Assembly: GCA_907163375.1 (NCBI GenBank)
Contig: CAJQUW010004580.1
Coordinates: forward strand, 496,001 to 560,000
DNA: 64,000 nucleotides
Origin: Prostheceraeus crozeri
Lineage: Eukaryota; Platyhelminthes; Polycladida; Euryleptidae
Direction: 5' to 3'
Under the pieces are notes generated by a model. The model was not told the origin of the DNA, made no database searches, and saw nothing but the letters and a program-made list of their open reading frames with translations. This document shows positions 1 to 9,819 of the stretch, in pieces. A program made the position numbers and the translations under genes. How positions within the stretch are numbered: position 1 is the first letter of the stretch; the number at the start of each line of letters is the position of its first letter.

Positions 1-2
1 GT

Positions 3-122
3 TGTATTGATGAAAAAATCCCACATGTATCCGCATTGATCTATGATACCATAGTTGATAGCCTTATACGGGAGGGTGTTCATGATGAGGATGAGAAAGC
101 AAAAATACGGCACTCCCTTTAG
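3..122 (+). other. possible C-terminal coding tail cut by window start
   Basis: A reading frame is open from the window edge for 39 codons and ends in TAG at 120-122. The predicted tail is charged and acidic (it contains GVHDEDEKAK). I do not recognise it. It could be the end of a transposable-element protein whose body lies left of the window, or chance. No splice site or start is visible. Confidence 0.2.
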
Positions 123-150
123 TAATGGCTTTAATAAAATTAGTTGCTAA

Positions 151-185
<35 letters not shown>
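151..185. repeat. (TA)n microsatellite
   Basis: An almost pure run of alternating T and A, with one C near its left end. Confidence 0.9.
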
Positions 186-189
186 CTTT

Positions 190-243
190 TTAGTGCACTG
201 AGGCAGCGACTACGTCGCGAAACGTTTGCCGTGTATATATTTT
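190..243 (+). mobile_element. possible Penelope-like element terminal segment
   Basis: The segment contains ACGTCGCGAAACGTTTGCC. A related motif (CGCGAGACGTTACGGGTCC, read on plus) lies beside the GIY-YIG reading frame at 51219-51842, and such motifs are common in the terminal regions of Penelope-like elements. It ends where the piggyBac transposase frame is cut, so it may mark an insertion into piggyBac, with the rest of both elements outside the window. This is inference from a short motif. Confidence 0.3.
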
Positions 244-923
244 TAGGCTCGGAAATACACTCGTCCTTTGAAAAGTAGTAAAATTTCATCGATCGCCACA
301 TTCTGAGCTGGAAGATAGGAATTTTGAATCACTTTCTTCACGTAATCAACAGACGGTGAAATCTTCCTCAATGGGTCATTTGCATCCAAGTTGCTGTAAT
401 CAGCGAATCGCAAATATTTCAGAATCTGGAAGAATCGGTCCCGTGACAAGCAACACTCATTTCCATAAAATGGGGTTTCCAGCATATCATCCTGTGTCCA
501 GTACATGTCTAATCGTGGCTTTCGCACAACTCCCATTAACAGGAGGCAGCCAATGAACTTCTTCATTTCTCTCTCATTAGTAGGAGACCATTTGGATGAA
601 CGTGATGAACTTTGCAAATCAATGTTGGCAAGGATGTTAGTGTAATTTGCTATCATACCGTACAACTCATCAGGCAGAATCAAGCTGCACAACGCAATAT
701 GATCTGTCAAGTCAACATTTTCGAATTTAGGGTGCAATCCGTGTAGTCCGTAAAATATAGGATCTGTAGAGGGCCTGCGGTCACGGAGATTGTCCACACA
801 CGTCCAGTCGTTGTATTGTAAAGTCACTTCGTCGATTAAATCATCGTCTTCGCCGTCGAAGTCCATCTCGTCGTCGGACATGTCATCTAAATCGACATGG
901 TACTCAAGATGAGAAGCCATCAC
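243..923 (-). pseudogene. piggyBac transposase, N-terminal 226 residues
   Basis: This is the N-terminal part of a DDD transposase of the piggyBac family, which cuts and pastes DNA at TTAA. An acidic stretch (residues 10-40) is followed by the family's helical region, with EMKKFIGCLLLMGVVRKP, YWTQDD and LSRDRFFQILKYLRF. The first catalytic aspartate lies in AIDEILLLFKGR near the end. Family members are usually 500-600 residues, so about 60% is missing, including the other two catalytic aspartates and the cysteine-rich C-terminus. The start at 923 follows from the acidic N-terminus typical of the family. It cannot be active as it stands. Confidence 0.85.
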
Positions 924-1196
924 AAATCAGTTCTCAGCCTAATGTAACGTCAGATCGTTGATTGCGCCGATCACGCACTGATAAATGAATCGCACAACGG
1001 TACACTCTTAGCGTTGCAATTACAGATAGCTTTGACTATACAGTAGCTTCTATTCATCCGATTTGAAAAATTCAAAAAGCAATCGATGGCTGAAGACAAG
1101 GTCTATGACGTAGAGCAAATACAATTGAAATATTCTGCAAGCATTCCCTACAACACGAATAAAATATCAAACTATTGCAAAAGTATGAAGCTATGC

Positions 1197-1267
1197 GACG
1201 GAAGCTTCCGTCGTCCGTGCTCGTCACACCATTTATCATAGATATTTGAACGACGGAAGTTTCCGTC
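1197..1267. repeat. paired 16-bp palindromes near piggyBac 1 end
   Basis: GACGGAAGCTTCCGTC at 1197-1212 is a perfect palindrome. GACGGAAGTTTCCGTC at 1252-1267 differs at one base. In piggyBac elements, subterminal palindromes are bound by the cysteine-rich domains of the transposase dimer; that role here is inference. Confidence 0.6.
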
Positions 1268-1367
1268 CTAAGTGTTTCAGAGAAAAAACTAGTCGAGAAA
1301 AGGTTAAATGGAGCAGTTCCCGTTTAATACAAAGAAAATTAACTGGCAATTCAATGCATTACAAAAA

Positions 1368-1398
1368 GGCGGGCATTAAATGCCATTTAATGCCCGCC
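1368..1398. repeat. perfect 31-bp hairpin
   Basis: GGCGGGCATTAAATG at 1368-1382 is followed by one C and then by its exact reverse complement at 1384-1398. It lies just outside the inferred end of piggyBac 1. No terminator function is expected in an animal genome; it may be a foldback remnant. Confidence 0.7.
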
Positions 1399-1694
1399 TG
1401 CAATAGACATCTACAAGTCATATGTTATAGAAAACCAGCTTGGATTCCGAGATGAGTGTGTGTGTTGTATTAAGGTAAAGACAATGTTTATATACAAATC
1501 AGAGACAATCAATTATTCATTTGAACATAGGTCATCCATCAGCGACTTGCTGCAACATTTAATAACGCGGTCATCAATGAAACCAAAAGATGACGAAATA
1601 TTCGATGACGTCATACAATGACAACGTCCGGGAAAGTTTCACCAAGGACAATAACGTCCGATATCATTGTCAGTTTGACGACACAATGCACCAT
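1399..1694. other. no gene seen
   Basis: AT-rich sequence between the hairpin and the Crypton A tail. I see no coding signal or element end. Confidence 0.4.
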
Positions 1695-2137
1695 TCACGA
1701 CATGACGATTGCTGTCGCATCATATAACGCTTTATAACAATGAATAGAAAAGTCTAACATTCTTACATAAAAAAACGAAAGTTTCATACCATCCTTTTCC
1801 AAAACAGCTACGGGATGTTTCCTTTTCACTTCTATTTCTGCATTGTTCGCAATTTCGACATCAATATTCCTTTGCATTAGATTCTCTTTTTCTTCACGAT
1901 TCTTATCCAAACACTCTGTAAGGGTATGTGATAAGCGTATTCGCTTTGAAACATTGATTTTCTTGGTATAATGGTCAATAGTCTCTAACTTCTCATGTCC
2001 CGTCACAATCTGAATGTCTTGCGGTGGAACCCCTACGTCGGACAACGACGTAACAACAGAAGATCGTATACAATGATTAGTATATTTCATTGATAGCGAA
2101 GCATCTTTCGAGATGTTTTTCATCACATCATCTAGAG
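1695..2137 (-). pseudogene. Crypton A recombinase, C-terminal part
   Basis: The translated segment carries the catalytic core end of a tyrosine recombinase. KYTNHCIRSSVVTSL contains the H-x-x-R motif, VTGHE contains the second conserved histidine, and IDHYTKK supplies the nucleophilic tyrosine. These enzymes cut and rejoin DNA through a covalent phosphotyrosine. The hAT insertion enters the codons just before DDVMKNIS, so this part was fused in frame to the segment at 5076-5312 before interruption. The tail after the tyrosine is long and polar. The frame remains open through the hAT border, giving a fortuitous start inside the hAT TIR. Confidence 0.8.
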
Positions 2138-2427
2138 CAGTGTTTCCCAACCTTTTTTCCGGCGCCCCACCTTTTCATGACAAAAAATCTCATGCCCACT
2201 AACATTTACAAGTACATGTACTTATAATTTAAAAAGAACAAAAGTGTTTAAAAATATATTCAAAATATAAAAGACTTGAGAGTGGAAATAGCAGGCATTC
2301 AAAGTGCATAACACCCAATAAATCGATAAATTATTACGATTTTGAATTGATAGCTGTTTAATACAATTTATAAAGAATAAAGAAACACGATTTTTAGTTC
2401 AATTACCTGACGGTCAACTCGACTAAT

Positions 2428-4234
2428 TTAGTGAGAACTCTGTCCCTGGCGCATGCGGCACAGATTCTTGATTCGAGGAGACAATTTTGTTAATTTCAGC
2501 CGTAAATCACCACGTTTTGTAATCTCAAGCCGGTTTCTCTTGGCTTCGAGTAAATTATCAACTGCACTAAAGCCACATTCGACCAAATAGGACGAAGGAA
2601 AAGGAATCAGTAGCTCTCTCGCTGATGTAGAGATGTTGGGGTATTTTCTTTCAACCTCGTCATATAGCCACATCTTTGTACCTTTCAATTTAAACATAGT
2701 CTTTACTGATTCATCATGCTGTAATTCTGATAACTCTTCTTGGTATTGGATTGCAGCATCGGAAACGTCAATCAGAAGTGGTTGAGTCAACCAGGAGGGA
2801 AAATTCATTGCCTTTAAATCGCAAAATCTGTCGTTGAAATCCTTAATTAAGACATTTAAATGATCAAGAATTACGATGGCAGCATCATTCGTTATCTTTC
2901 ATTTACTCAACCAGTAAAACTCACTGAAATTTCTTTTAAAACAATTTTTTTGGCATAATTCGAGGGCTGTAATGAATCCAAAAATCTTTGCTTTTGCATC
3001 AATAAGCGTCATGTTTGGACCTTGAAGTTGTTTATTCAAATTTCCAAGTTTCTCACAGATGTCTGTCAAATAGCTGACAAATGCTTTTCCATCCGTTGTT
3101 GACAGCAATTTAATTTCAAATTTATCACTAAGAAAGTCGTTGAGCTGATCAAATAATTCCATGAACTTCTTTAAGCAGTTTCCACTTGATAGCCACCTTA
3201 CTTCTGTATGAAGCAATAATCGAACATGCTCGGCACTTTGATTTACACAAAACTGCTTAAAAAGACGTTCGGATTTGGAATTTGCTTTAATGCTGTTGAC
3301 ACACTTGATCACACTTCGTAGAATGTCGTTAAGAACAGGGGACAGTTTCTTGGCAACCAAGTTTTCTCGGTGTATGACACAATGGACAGTCAGCATGTTT
3401 GGATTTTCATTCTTCATCATTTTTAAGCAACCATTTTTCTTGCCCATCATAGCAGGTGCACCGTCTGCCGCACATGCCAGTAAGTTTTCTTTTGGTATTT
3501 TGTTTGCATCCAAATAATGTTTGATTTTGCTGTATATATCATTTGCAGTTGTGGTAGTTTCAAATGATTCGCAGAACAACATCTCTTCCTGAAACTCCTC
3601 GTGGTCAATATACCTCACATAAGTCAATAGCAGAGCCTCAGTCCCGGACTGTGGATTCGTCCATTTGTAATGAAAACTTACGAGATTTTAATTTCTCGAT
3701 AACCTGGCTTTCAACATCTTCATCTTCAACAACATCATTTCATCTATTCTGTTCGAGACAGTGTTATTACTGAGTGGCATTGCCCTTATATCTCTATCAT
3801 CTTTTTGTAATACAGTTTTTAAGAATATTGAGATGGCTGGTTTAATCAGTTGCTCTCCAATAGTGTGATTCTTTCCATGTTTTGCTATAAGCAAGGAGAT
3901 TTCGTAGCTGGCTTCGAGGGCACGAGTGTGGGACGCTTGTTGTGCACCAAATAGTGAAGTGAGTTTTGCTCGGTTTTTAATTTTTTTCTTTCAATGATTT
4001 GAAGTATTCCAAATCTGAATTAGAATTATTAGGATGTTTTACCTTCAAGTGCGCCTCCATCCTGCCTGCCTTCATTGACTCATTGCGCATCGTCTGATTA
4101 CACAACAAGCAAAACGGTTTACGTTCATCATGCTCATCGGGAATGAACCCAAACTTCAAAAACTCCACCGAGTATTGACGAGTTTTCTTCTTGCTTGGTT
4201 TGCTCATTTTCAATAGGGCTAACAAAGATATCAA
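2428..4234 (-). pseudogene. hAT transposase, ZBED5/FAM200-like, broken
   Basis: Read from 4234 downward, the frames give a BED zinc finger (FCLLCNQTMRN ... HLKVKHP), the linker typical of ZBED5-like proteins (KHGKNHTIGEQLIKPA), an RNase H-fold part (LQMDEST with the first acidic residue; AADGAPAMMGKKNG; VHCVIHRENLVAKK; EVRWLSSGNCLKK) and the C-terminal dimerisation region (LIPFPSSYLVECGFSAVDNLLEAKRNRL). The frame changes after the BED finger and again on both sides of LQMDEST, and one in-frame stop lies at 2896-2898. It is therefore a decayed transposase. Human ZBED5 and FAM200 genes derive from the same group. Confidence 0.88.
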
Positions 4235-4555
4235 AAATTAAATGTACTAAAATTCTCTAGAGATGACACAAATCCAAGAAAGCGATGAAGCGATGGAAAC
4301 GACGAATTTTCTATAGCGTGAAAAGAAAATGATTCGAGGCACCAACCGGCAACGACGAGTCACGTAAATGGAGTTGGCTGCTGCCTTTATAAAAGTCACT
4401 GCACAGTTGATATTGAAGCAAAGAACTGACGTTTATCGCCCATCAAGAGACGGTTTTGTGCCGCCTGTTATACTAGCGCGCAGATACGCACTCTCCTCGG
4501 TGTCACACGGTCACTCATACATAGCCACACAACTACTTTCATTCACCTTCATATC

Positions 4556-4945
4556 CTAGAATGGAAGAGTCGTATCTGTTGTGATATCATATCGACCAAG
4601 GACGCGCGCACGAAAACACACATCGCGTGTAGCTGCATTGACAGTTTGCAGTGAGAAGACGATCGTGGAACCATCAGGTAAACTAATTTTCTTTCGCCTG
4701 CCAACTTCTTTAAGAATGACCTGAAGCACCAACATTATCGAGAAAACTTGTGCGCAATAATCTGAATTCTTCGAATCTGAAGGAATCGTGGCGATAGGAG
4801 CATTTTGATGGAATTCACATTCATCCGCAAGCGACGCACGACTTTTTTTCCTATCTCTGTAATGTATTAGGAATTCCTTTTTGCCCACTTGGTAAGTTCC
4901 TGCATGTGTCATCTTTTTCGAATTAATCGCACTTCTAGTAAACAA
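4556..4945 (-). CDS. unknown 129-residue frame inside hAT-1
   Basis: This open frame lies upstream of the BED finger on the same strand and within the hAT ends. The product is mixed alpha/beta in character, with basic patches (HYRDRKKSR, EVGRRKKISLPDG) and no cysteine pattern or membrane segment. I recognise no family. It may be an accessory frame carried by the element, a captured host exon, or a leader exon of the transposase. A chance frame of this length is possible in this base composition. Confidence 0.35.
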   Translation of the reverse strand: MFTRSAINSKKMTHAGTYQVGKKEFLIHYRDRKKSRASLADECEFHQNAPIATIPSDSKNSDYCAQVFSIMLVLQVILKEVGRRKKISLPDGSTIVFSLQTVNAATRDVCFRARVLGRYDITTDTTLPF

Positions 4946-5075
4946 GGTCGTGTCCGCGATGCCTGCTCGTCATTTACATTTTTTCACAGCCCACGTCTAC
5001 ACCGCGCCCCCTCTGAGTTTTCCCAGGCCCCACCAGTGGGGCGTACGCCCCACCTTGGGAATCACTGATCTAGAG

Positions 5076-5312
5076 TATTCTTCCTGACAACCATTTTATC
5101 GGAATACCATCGTCCTGGTAAGAAATTCTTAAGTGGTTTTGGAAACAGGCATGTAACTGTTGCTGGTATCAGATCAATGTATTTTTTCATCAATTTGAAT
5201 GGACACTGCTCATCTTCTGGCTTTTCAAACATGACAATGCATTTCTTTCGTTAGGTTTTTTGTAATTAGTACATTTTGACAACTGGGGTTTTTTAGGTCA
5301 ACATACTGCATA
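5076..5312 (-). pseudogene. Crypton A recombinase, middle part
   Basis: The minus strand reads MQYVDLKNPS then, after a frame change, FEKPEDEQCPFKLMKKYIDL and FPKPLKNFLPGRWYSDKM, ending at the hAT duplication. This matches the Crypton region where a CP-x-x-x-(F/M) motif precedes the WY motif and the H-x-x-R box; compare CPVKIFQSYLKKL and EYWYEARPVGKNTL in the intact Crypton C at 13374-14579. At least one frameshift lies between the two parts. Confidence 0.7.
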
Positions 5313-5314
5313 CC

Positions 5315-8165
5315 AGATAATAATAATAGTAATGCTTTATTCAATCGTCATACAAAAGCGGTATGAGAGGATACCTGCGTACACATATCGAACAAATTTA
5401 CAATCATGTAATATACTGTCATATTTAACGAACGATTTGTTATACAATGCAGAAGTTCTCGCGTGCGATTGAAGCACTCGGGGATGTCTAATATGAGAAA
5501 CATTTTCTCTTAGGATGAAAAATTCGGAGAGAGGATGTCTGTCTTTAAAAGTTGCAATATTTGTCACAAGTTTGACACATATTCTGTCAAGTAAAACATG
5601 TAGATGGGGTCTATTGGTGGCTCCAGACCATTTAATAGCAACACGATGTAGACGTTCCAGTTTTTTGAGGTGTACCTTCTTCATATCACATAACACTGGC
5701 CAGCAGAAAGACATATGACAAAAGACAAAGCTCATATAAGCTTGCCAGATAATACTGCTGTCGTTACAGTTGTTTCTTCATCTTTCTACGATAGAGATAG
5801 CACGACAACACTTGCTGTACATGTATTTAAAATAGGTATCCCATTTCAGATCACAAGAAAAATGTACTCCAAGCAGTCGGACAGAATCCTCCTGTACAAT
5901 TTGAGTACCATTAATGCAAACCTTAAGGTTTGGACACTCTCCATTACGAGAAAACAACAAGCACTTGGTTTTCTTGGTGTTGACTTTTAAACCTTTACCG
6001 TCAACCCAATTACAAAAGGAGTCAACAACATTTTGAATATCATCATGTTCATTGTCGTCGTGAGAGGAGTGAATTAATGAAATATCATCTGCGTATGCCA
6101 CAGCTTTGGTATTGGGAATAGTCGGAAGGTCGTCGATAAACAAAATAAACAGAATCGAACCCACGATTTATCCCTGGGGCACACCACTGGAAATATCAGT
6201 CCAATTGGTAAAAGTTGCATCACTTGCACGCACTCGCTGAAATCGATTGCACAAAAACTGACGTACAAAATGAACAGTTTGAGAGTTGCAGTTAAAATAG
6301 TTTGCAAGTGTGTTCAACAGTTTACAATGGCTTATGGAGTCGAAAGCTTTACAAAAATCAATGGCTAACAAGGCTGCAGAATTCTTAGAAGCAGCCGTAA
6401 TGTGCTGTAAAACAGAAAGTCTGACAGACAGTAGTGCATTCGCGCAACCACCAAACCTGTTGATGTAGCCAAATTGACGGTGGTGAAGGTCATGAGAAAG
6501 GGAAGGAATCAGAATCAAGTCTCTGAACAGCTTTTCGAGGATTGTGCTGCAAAACGGAAGGATAGAAATTGGTCTGAATTCGGGACTATCTTTCTTTACA
6601 ATAGAGATGATGTTCGCGTACTTCCAAGCTTGAGGGAAGAATGACGAGTTAAGACAGCGAGAATAGATAACAGATAGAGGAAAGGCTAGAAAATCAACAA
6701 AAGCACGGAAGAAAAACCCAGGAATTCCATCCGGACCAGGTAAATTCGACTTACATTTTCTAATCATATGCAGAACTTGAGACTCCCTGACGGTAGAGAC
6801 GGTAGACGAGATACGGTCAATCGAGGGACTTTTGTATGAGAAATGGTGAATGTCTGATGAGGAGAAAACGGAGCGAAACTTATCATTCAAATCGTTAGCT
6901 TTTGTAATGTCAATCGAAAGAGAAGAATTAGGCCTACTACCTTTGACTTGAGAATTTATCGATTTCCAGGAGTCAGAACACGAAGGAGAGTTGTAATACC
7001 TGTGTTTAGCTTCAGAGAGTTTCATCAAGAATTTTTCTCTCAAACACAAAAATTTACCGTAATTTCCCTTCGACAAGGCTTTATCACGAGCTTCGGAAAG
7101 GACTTTAAGAGCTGGAGTGAGCCAAGGAGGGTCAATATTACGCATGCGTATTGTTTTTTCGGGACAAAAAGTGACAAACAGATAGTATATAAAGGACTGA
7201 AAACAGTTGACTGCAACATCGATATCATCGGCTGACAAGCATAAACTAAACCAGTCAACATGAGCTAAAACTTGACAACATTGTGCGAATGATGTAGATG
7301 AGAAAGAACGCACCTTGATTTTTGTTACAATTGGTTTCGTAACCTTAGCGGGACAGATAAAAATACCACAATGATCTGAACGACCTAAAGGACTAATACA
7401 GTTTGATGGAAGAAATTTTTGACATTGATTTGAAGCTATGATATCTAAAGTATTCTTGCCTCTGGTAGGCTGACTAACAAGTTGCTTAAGGCCATTTAAC
7501 TCAAAGAAGTCGGTAATGTGATGTCTGAGATCGTTGACATCGCCTACAATAATGGTATGAGTAGCGGGACAGTCATCAACATGTTCTTGTAGTAAGGAGA
7601 TAAGAGTGTCATGAGCACTGACTTTTCCCCAGTACGGATGATAGATGATTGTGACACACGAATCATATTCCTCAATGTGACATCTTAAGACATTAGTTTT
7701 GATGTCAGACATAGATTTATTGAGCAAGGCAGGTTGGACTTGTAAAAAAGAACTACGCCACCACCATTCGAGTCACGGTCGAGACGCACACAGTTTTACT
7801 TGGGAATAGAGATCACAGTATCATCCATAGAGGGGTCAAACCACGATTCGGTGATGCATATGATGGCAGGATCATAGCGGCACGCTCTAATTCTCAGATC
7901 ATCAACTTTATTGGGCAGTGATCTCGCGTTGAATAACAATATGGCGGGCGCCGGCAGATCGGAACGTTGTGAAGGTCGATGTTTAACAAGAGGTCTTTTC
8001 TTAGTTACATCCCCAATCGAGGGATTATTGCGTGGCGACTCGCACGCAGCAGATGTACACGCTGTAGAATCACCATCACTCAGACAGGGACTGGGCTGCG
8101 GCTGCAACAATAGATCATGATACCACAGGCGCCTTCTTGTTGTACGTGAAATGGGTGTAGGACAA
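5315..8165 (-). mobile_element. LINE 1 (CR1/L2/Jockey-like group)
   Basis: A non-LTR retrotransposon inserted in Crypton A. Its 3' end, read on minus, is a short ATT-rich tail at 5315-5330. Its 5' border lies near 8165, where the Crypton frame (GREWLRGLDKNSVIFS) stops and the endonuclease leader begins. It covers the endonuclease and reverse transcriptase regions of ORF2. No ORF1 is present, so the copy is 5' truncated. A target duplication was not found by eye. Confidence 0.85.
5337..8100 (-). pseudogene. LINE 1 ORF2: endonuclease and reverse transcriptase
   Basis: The apurinic endonuclease starts with LLFNARSLPNKVDDLR and ICITESWFD, continues after a frame change with IIVGDVNDLRHHI and ends with LGRSDHCGI. 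The reverse transcriptase shows KSNLPGPDGIPGFFFRAF, SIVKKDSPEFRPISILP, LLAIDFCKAFDSISH, ISSGVPQG, then a stop at 6165-6167, then GSILFILFIDDLP and AYADDISLI with the catalytic aspartates. The C-terminal region follows in further frames (5337-5735). Breaks include the stop after PQG and frame changes near 7730-7795 and 5735-5778. The enzyme would nick the target and reverse transcribe its own RNA. Confidence 0.88.
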
Positions 8166-8169
8166 ATTG

Positions 8170-8829
8170 AGAATATGACGGAATTTTTGTCGAGACCTCT
8201 TAGCCATTCTCGTCCGCGAAATCCGAAGTGCCAAATGATCTTGAATATAACTTCTCGTTGCAGTCTGACTGGATCACTTCGGTTGAAATATGTATTGATC
8301 AGTTTCATATCTTTTTCGTTGATGTCTTTATATCCCGATTATCTTTCTTCTGTAGTTCTTGGTTCTTCCAGATAACGTGTTGTACATGCACTTTGGGTGA
8401 TCTTCAACTGCTCAAAATCCGGATTTCCAATTATACTTCTACCATTTGTTGTTAGTACATGCCTGTGTATTGCAGCTTTCATGCAGTTATATGTTTGGGG
8501 CTTGAAATTCCTGCCATCTTTCCTTTTTGAATTGAGGAGCCAATACTGCAGATATTTCAACAGGGTCTTATTATCTTGACTTTCAAAATCTGCATTCAAT
8601 CCTTCTTTTCTTAGAAATTCTTTAAACTTGCGAACATAAAATTTTGTTTGTGTTGCTGTTGATGTGTTATCCAAACAGGAATGAGCCTCTTGGATGTTTG
8701 TTTCAATGCTTTTGAGTCTTTTTCATTCTCAATTTTAGAAAGATCAATCTCTTCCAAGGTCAGTCCAGTTATGCAACCATCAGGAAATTTGCTCAAGTCA
8801 ATATAGACGTTGTCACGCAACAAGGCCAT
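8170..8829 (-). pseudogene. Crypton A recombinase, N-terminal part
   Basis: From 8829 the frames give a leader (LRDNVYIDLSKFPDGCITGL), then after a frame change TQTKFYVRKFKEFLRKEGL and PQTYNCMKAAIHRHVL, the SAM-like DNA-binding domain of animal Cryptons. After a stop at 8339-8341, NRSDPVRLQREVIFKI and HFGFRGREWLRGLDKNS follow, containing the first catalytic arginine. The LINE interrupts the protein after this point. Breaks are one frameshift near 8675 and the stop at 8339. Confidence 0.75.
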
Positions 8830-9149
8830 GATAACAAATGATATTTTTCAAGCTTACCACGCCATCCTAACCCTAGATATTCATACATAGACTTCTAAAT
8901 TCATACTCGAAAATATATTGAGGAAATAGCGAATTGATTTCTAGATATCATTAACACAGAGATACGGTCATTTTTTTCAAAAATTATCTTGCAAAGTGAA
9001 ATGATAGATTTCTAGATTTTCAATGAAAGATTAACTTTATCTCTGTGTTAATGATATCTTGAAATTACTCTGCTATTTCCTCAATGTATTTTCGAGTATC
9101 TAGGCGGCCAACTTACATGTATGTAAGACGTGTCCAATTCAGGTGCTAG
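8830..9149. other. no gene; imperfect inverted repeat
   Basis: AT-rich sequence with no coding signal. Stretches near 8930-8975 (ATTTCTAGATATCATTAACACAG) and 9035-9070 are roughly complementary, so the segment may be a decayed foldback element. Confidence 0.35.
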
Positions 9150-9494
9150 TACAAGGTGTTTCAAAAGTAGGCTAACAGTAGAAATTGGCCTTGAAAAGCT
9201 ATGTCTTAATGCTATAGATTAATAAGCTATGTCATAATAATCTTTTTCACGATGCCACAGATAGCTAATATGCCTTGTATTCGTAAGGGGTAAAAATTCA
9301 ATACTCTTTGACATCGCGTAAATCATATTAAAATATCTCATGATCTCCAGTGTTTTCATGCCTACATATTTCACTACAACCCAATTTGAATCTATACCGA
9401 TCATGAGAAGTCGAATAACTATCCAACATCTATCAAAAAAAATTATTAGGAAACCATGTAAACAAGATAGTAGTTGTTTCAGTGTTACTGCGGA

Positions 9495-9614
9495 GAAGGA
9501 AGAACAGCTGACATTCGAATGTCCTCCGCGCCCCTCAGCCTGGTGCACGAAGACGCTGTCGTCAACACAAGACAGGGAGGCGAAGAAGGAAGAACAGCTG
9601 ACATCCAAATGTCC
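9495..9614. repeat. 30-bp direct repeat, 90-bp spacing
   Basis: The unit begins GAAGGAAGAACAGCTGACAT and recurs with two differences at 9585-9614. It lies in the mariner next to the hairpin at 9619-9700. Confidence 0.6.
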
Positions 9615-9618
9615 TTCA

Positions 9619-9700
9619 CCTTTGTTAATTCCAGCCTCCTCTTAGACCATCGTCAGAAGCTTCTGACGATGGCCTAGAGGAGGCTGAAATTAATAAAGGT
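9619..9700. repeat. long hairpin inside the mariner
   Basis: The centre is the perfect palindrome CATCGTCAGAAG/CTTCTGACGATG around 9660. It extends outward, imperfectly, through CAGCCTCCTCT/AGAGGAGGCTG to ACCTTT/AAAGGT. It may be a small foldback element that entered the mariner. Confidence 0.65.
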
Positions 9701-9819
9701 ATTAACATTAAAACAACTACCATTTTGTTTGCTTGGTTTCCTAACAAAAAAATGAACAAATGAATAACCAAGGCCTATTCAACATATCAAAAAATTAATC
9801 AACTTAAAGTTGCAAAAAT

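Larger units (their letters stand above)
243..1303 (-). mobile_element. piggyBac element 1, 5' half
   Basis: The element holds the start of a piggyBac transposase and runs to a probable terminal TTAA at 1304-1307. Read inward from that TTAA, the end begins CCTTTTCTCGAC. Two copies of a 16-bp palindrome lie 37-107 bp from this end, as in the other piggyBac copies of the window. The other end is missing because the element is cut at 243, next to a Penelope-like segment and a TA microsatellite. Confidence 0.6.
2138..5067 (-). mobile_element. hAT-1 transposon (ZBED5-like)
   Basis: The ends are CAGTGTTTCCCAA and, read inward from the right, CAGTGATTCCCAA: a 13-bp inverted repeat with one mismatch, typical of hAT elements. 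The element is 2930 bp long, lies in Crypton A and is flanked by the duplication ATCTAGAG. It encodes a broken BED-finger transposase on the minus strand and an extra unknown frame (4556-4945) between the transposase start and the right end. Confidence 0.92.
2130..5075. repeat. 8-bp target site duplication of hAT-1
   Basis: ATCTAGAG occurs at 2130-2137 and again at 5068-5075, immediately outside the hAT ends. Eight bases is the duplication length of the hAT superfamily, and the perfect match suggests a fairly undisturbed insertion. Confidence 0.9.
1695..8829 (-). mobile_element. Crypton A with nested hAT and LINE
   Basis: Three separated stretches on the minus strand together cover an animal Crypton tyrosine recombinase: N-terminal part 8170-8829, middle part 5076-5312 and C-terminal part 1695-2137. 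They are separated by a LINE (about 5315-8165) and by a hAT (2138-5067) whose 8-bp target duplication lies inside the recombinase coding frame. Cryptons have no long terminal repeats, so the true element ends cannot be set. The order of events is Crypton first, then the LINE and the hAT in unknown order. Confidence 0.8.

Noticed and set aside
1368-1398. Rho-independent terminator
   Set aside because: There is no U run, and the surroundings are those of an animal genome.
9661-9710. Hammerhead-ribozyme-like core (CTGACGA, a stem, GAAA)
   Set aside because: A stem between the two core boxes can be drawn, but no NUH cleavage site lies in the required place and the outer stem does not form, so the match is probably chance from the hairpin.
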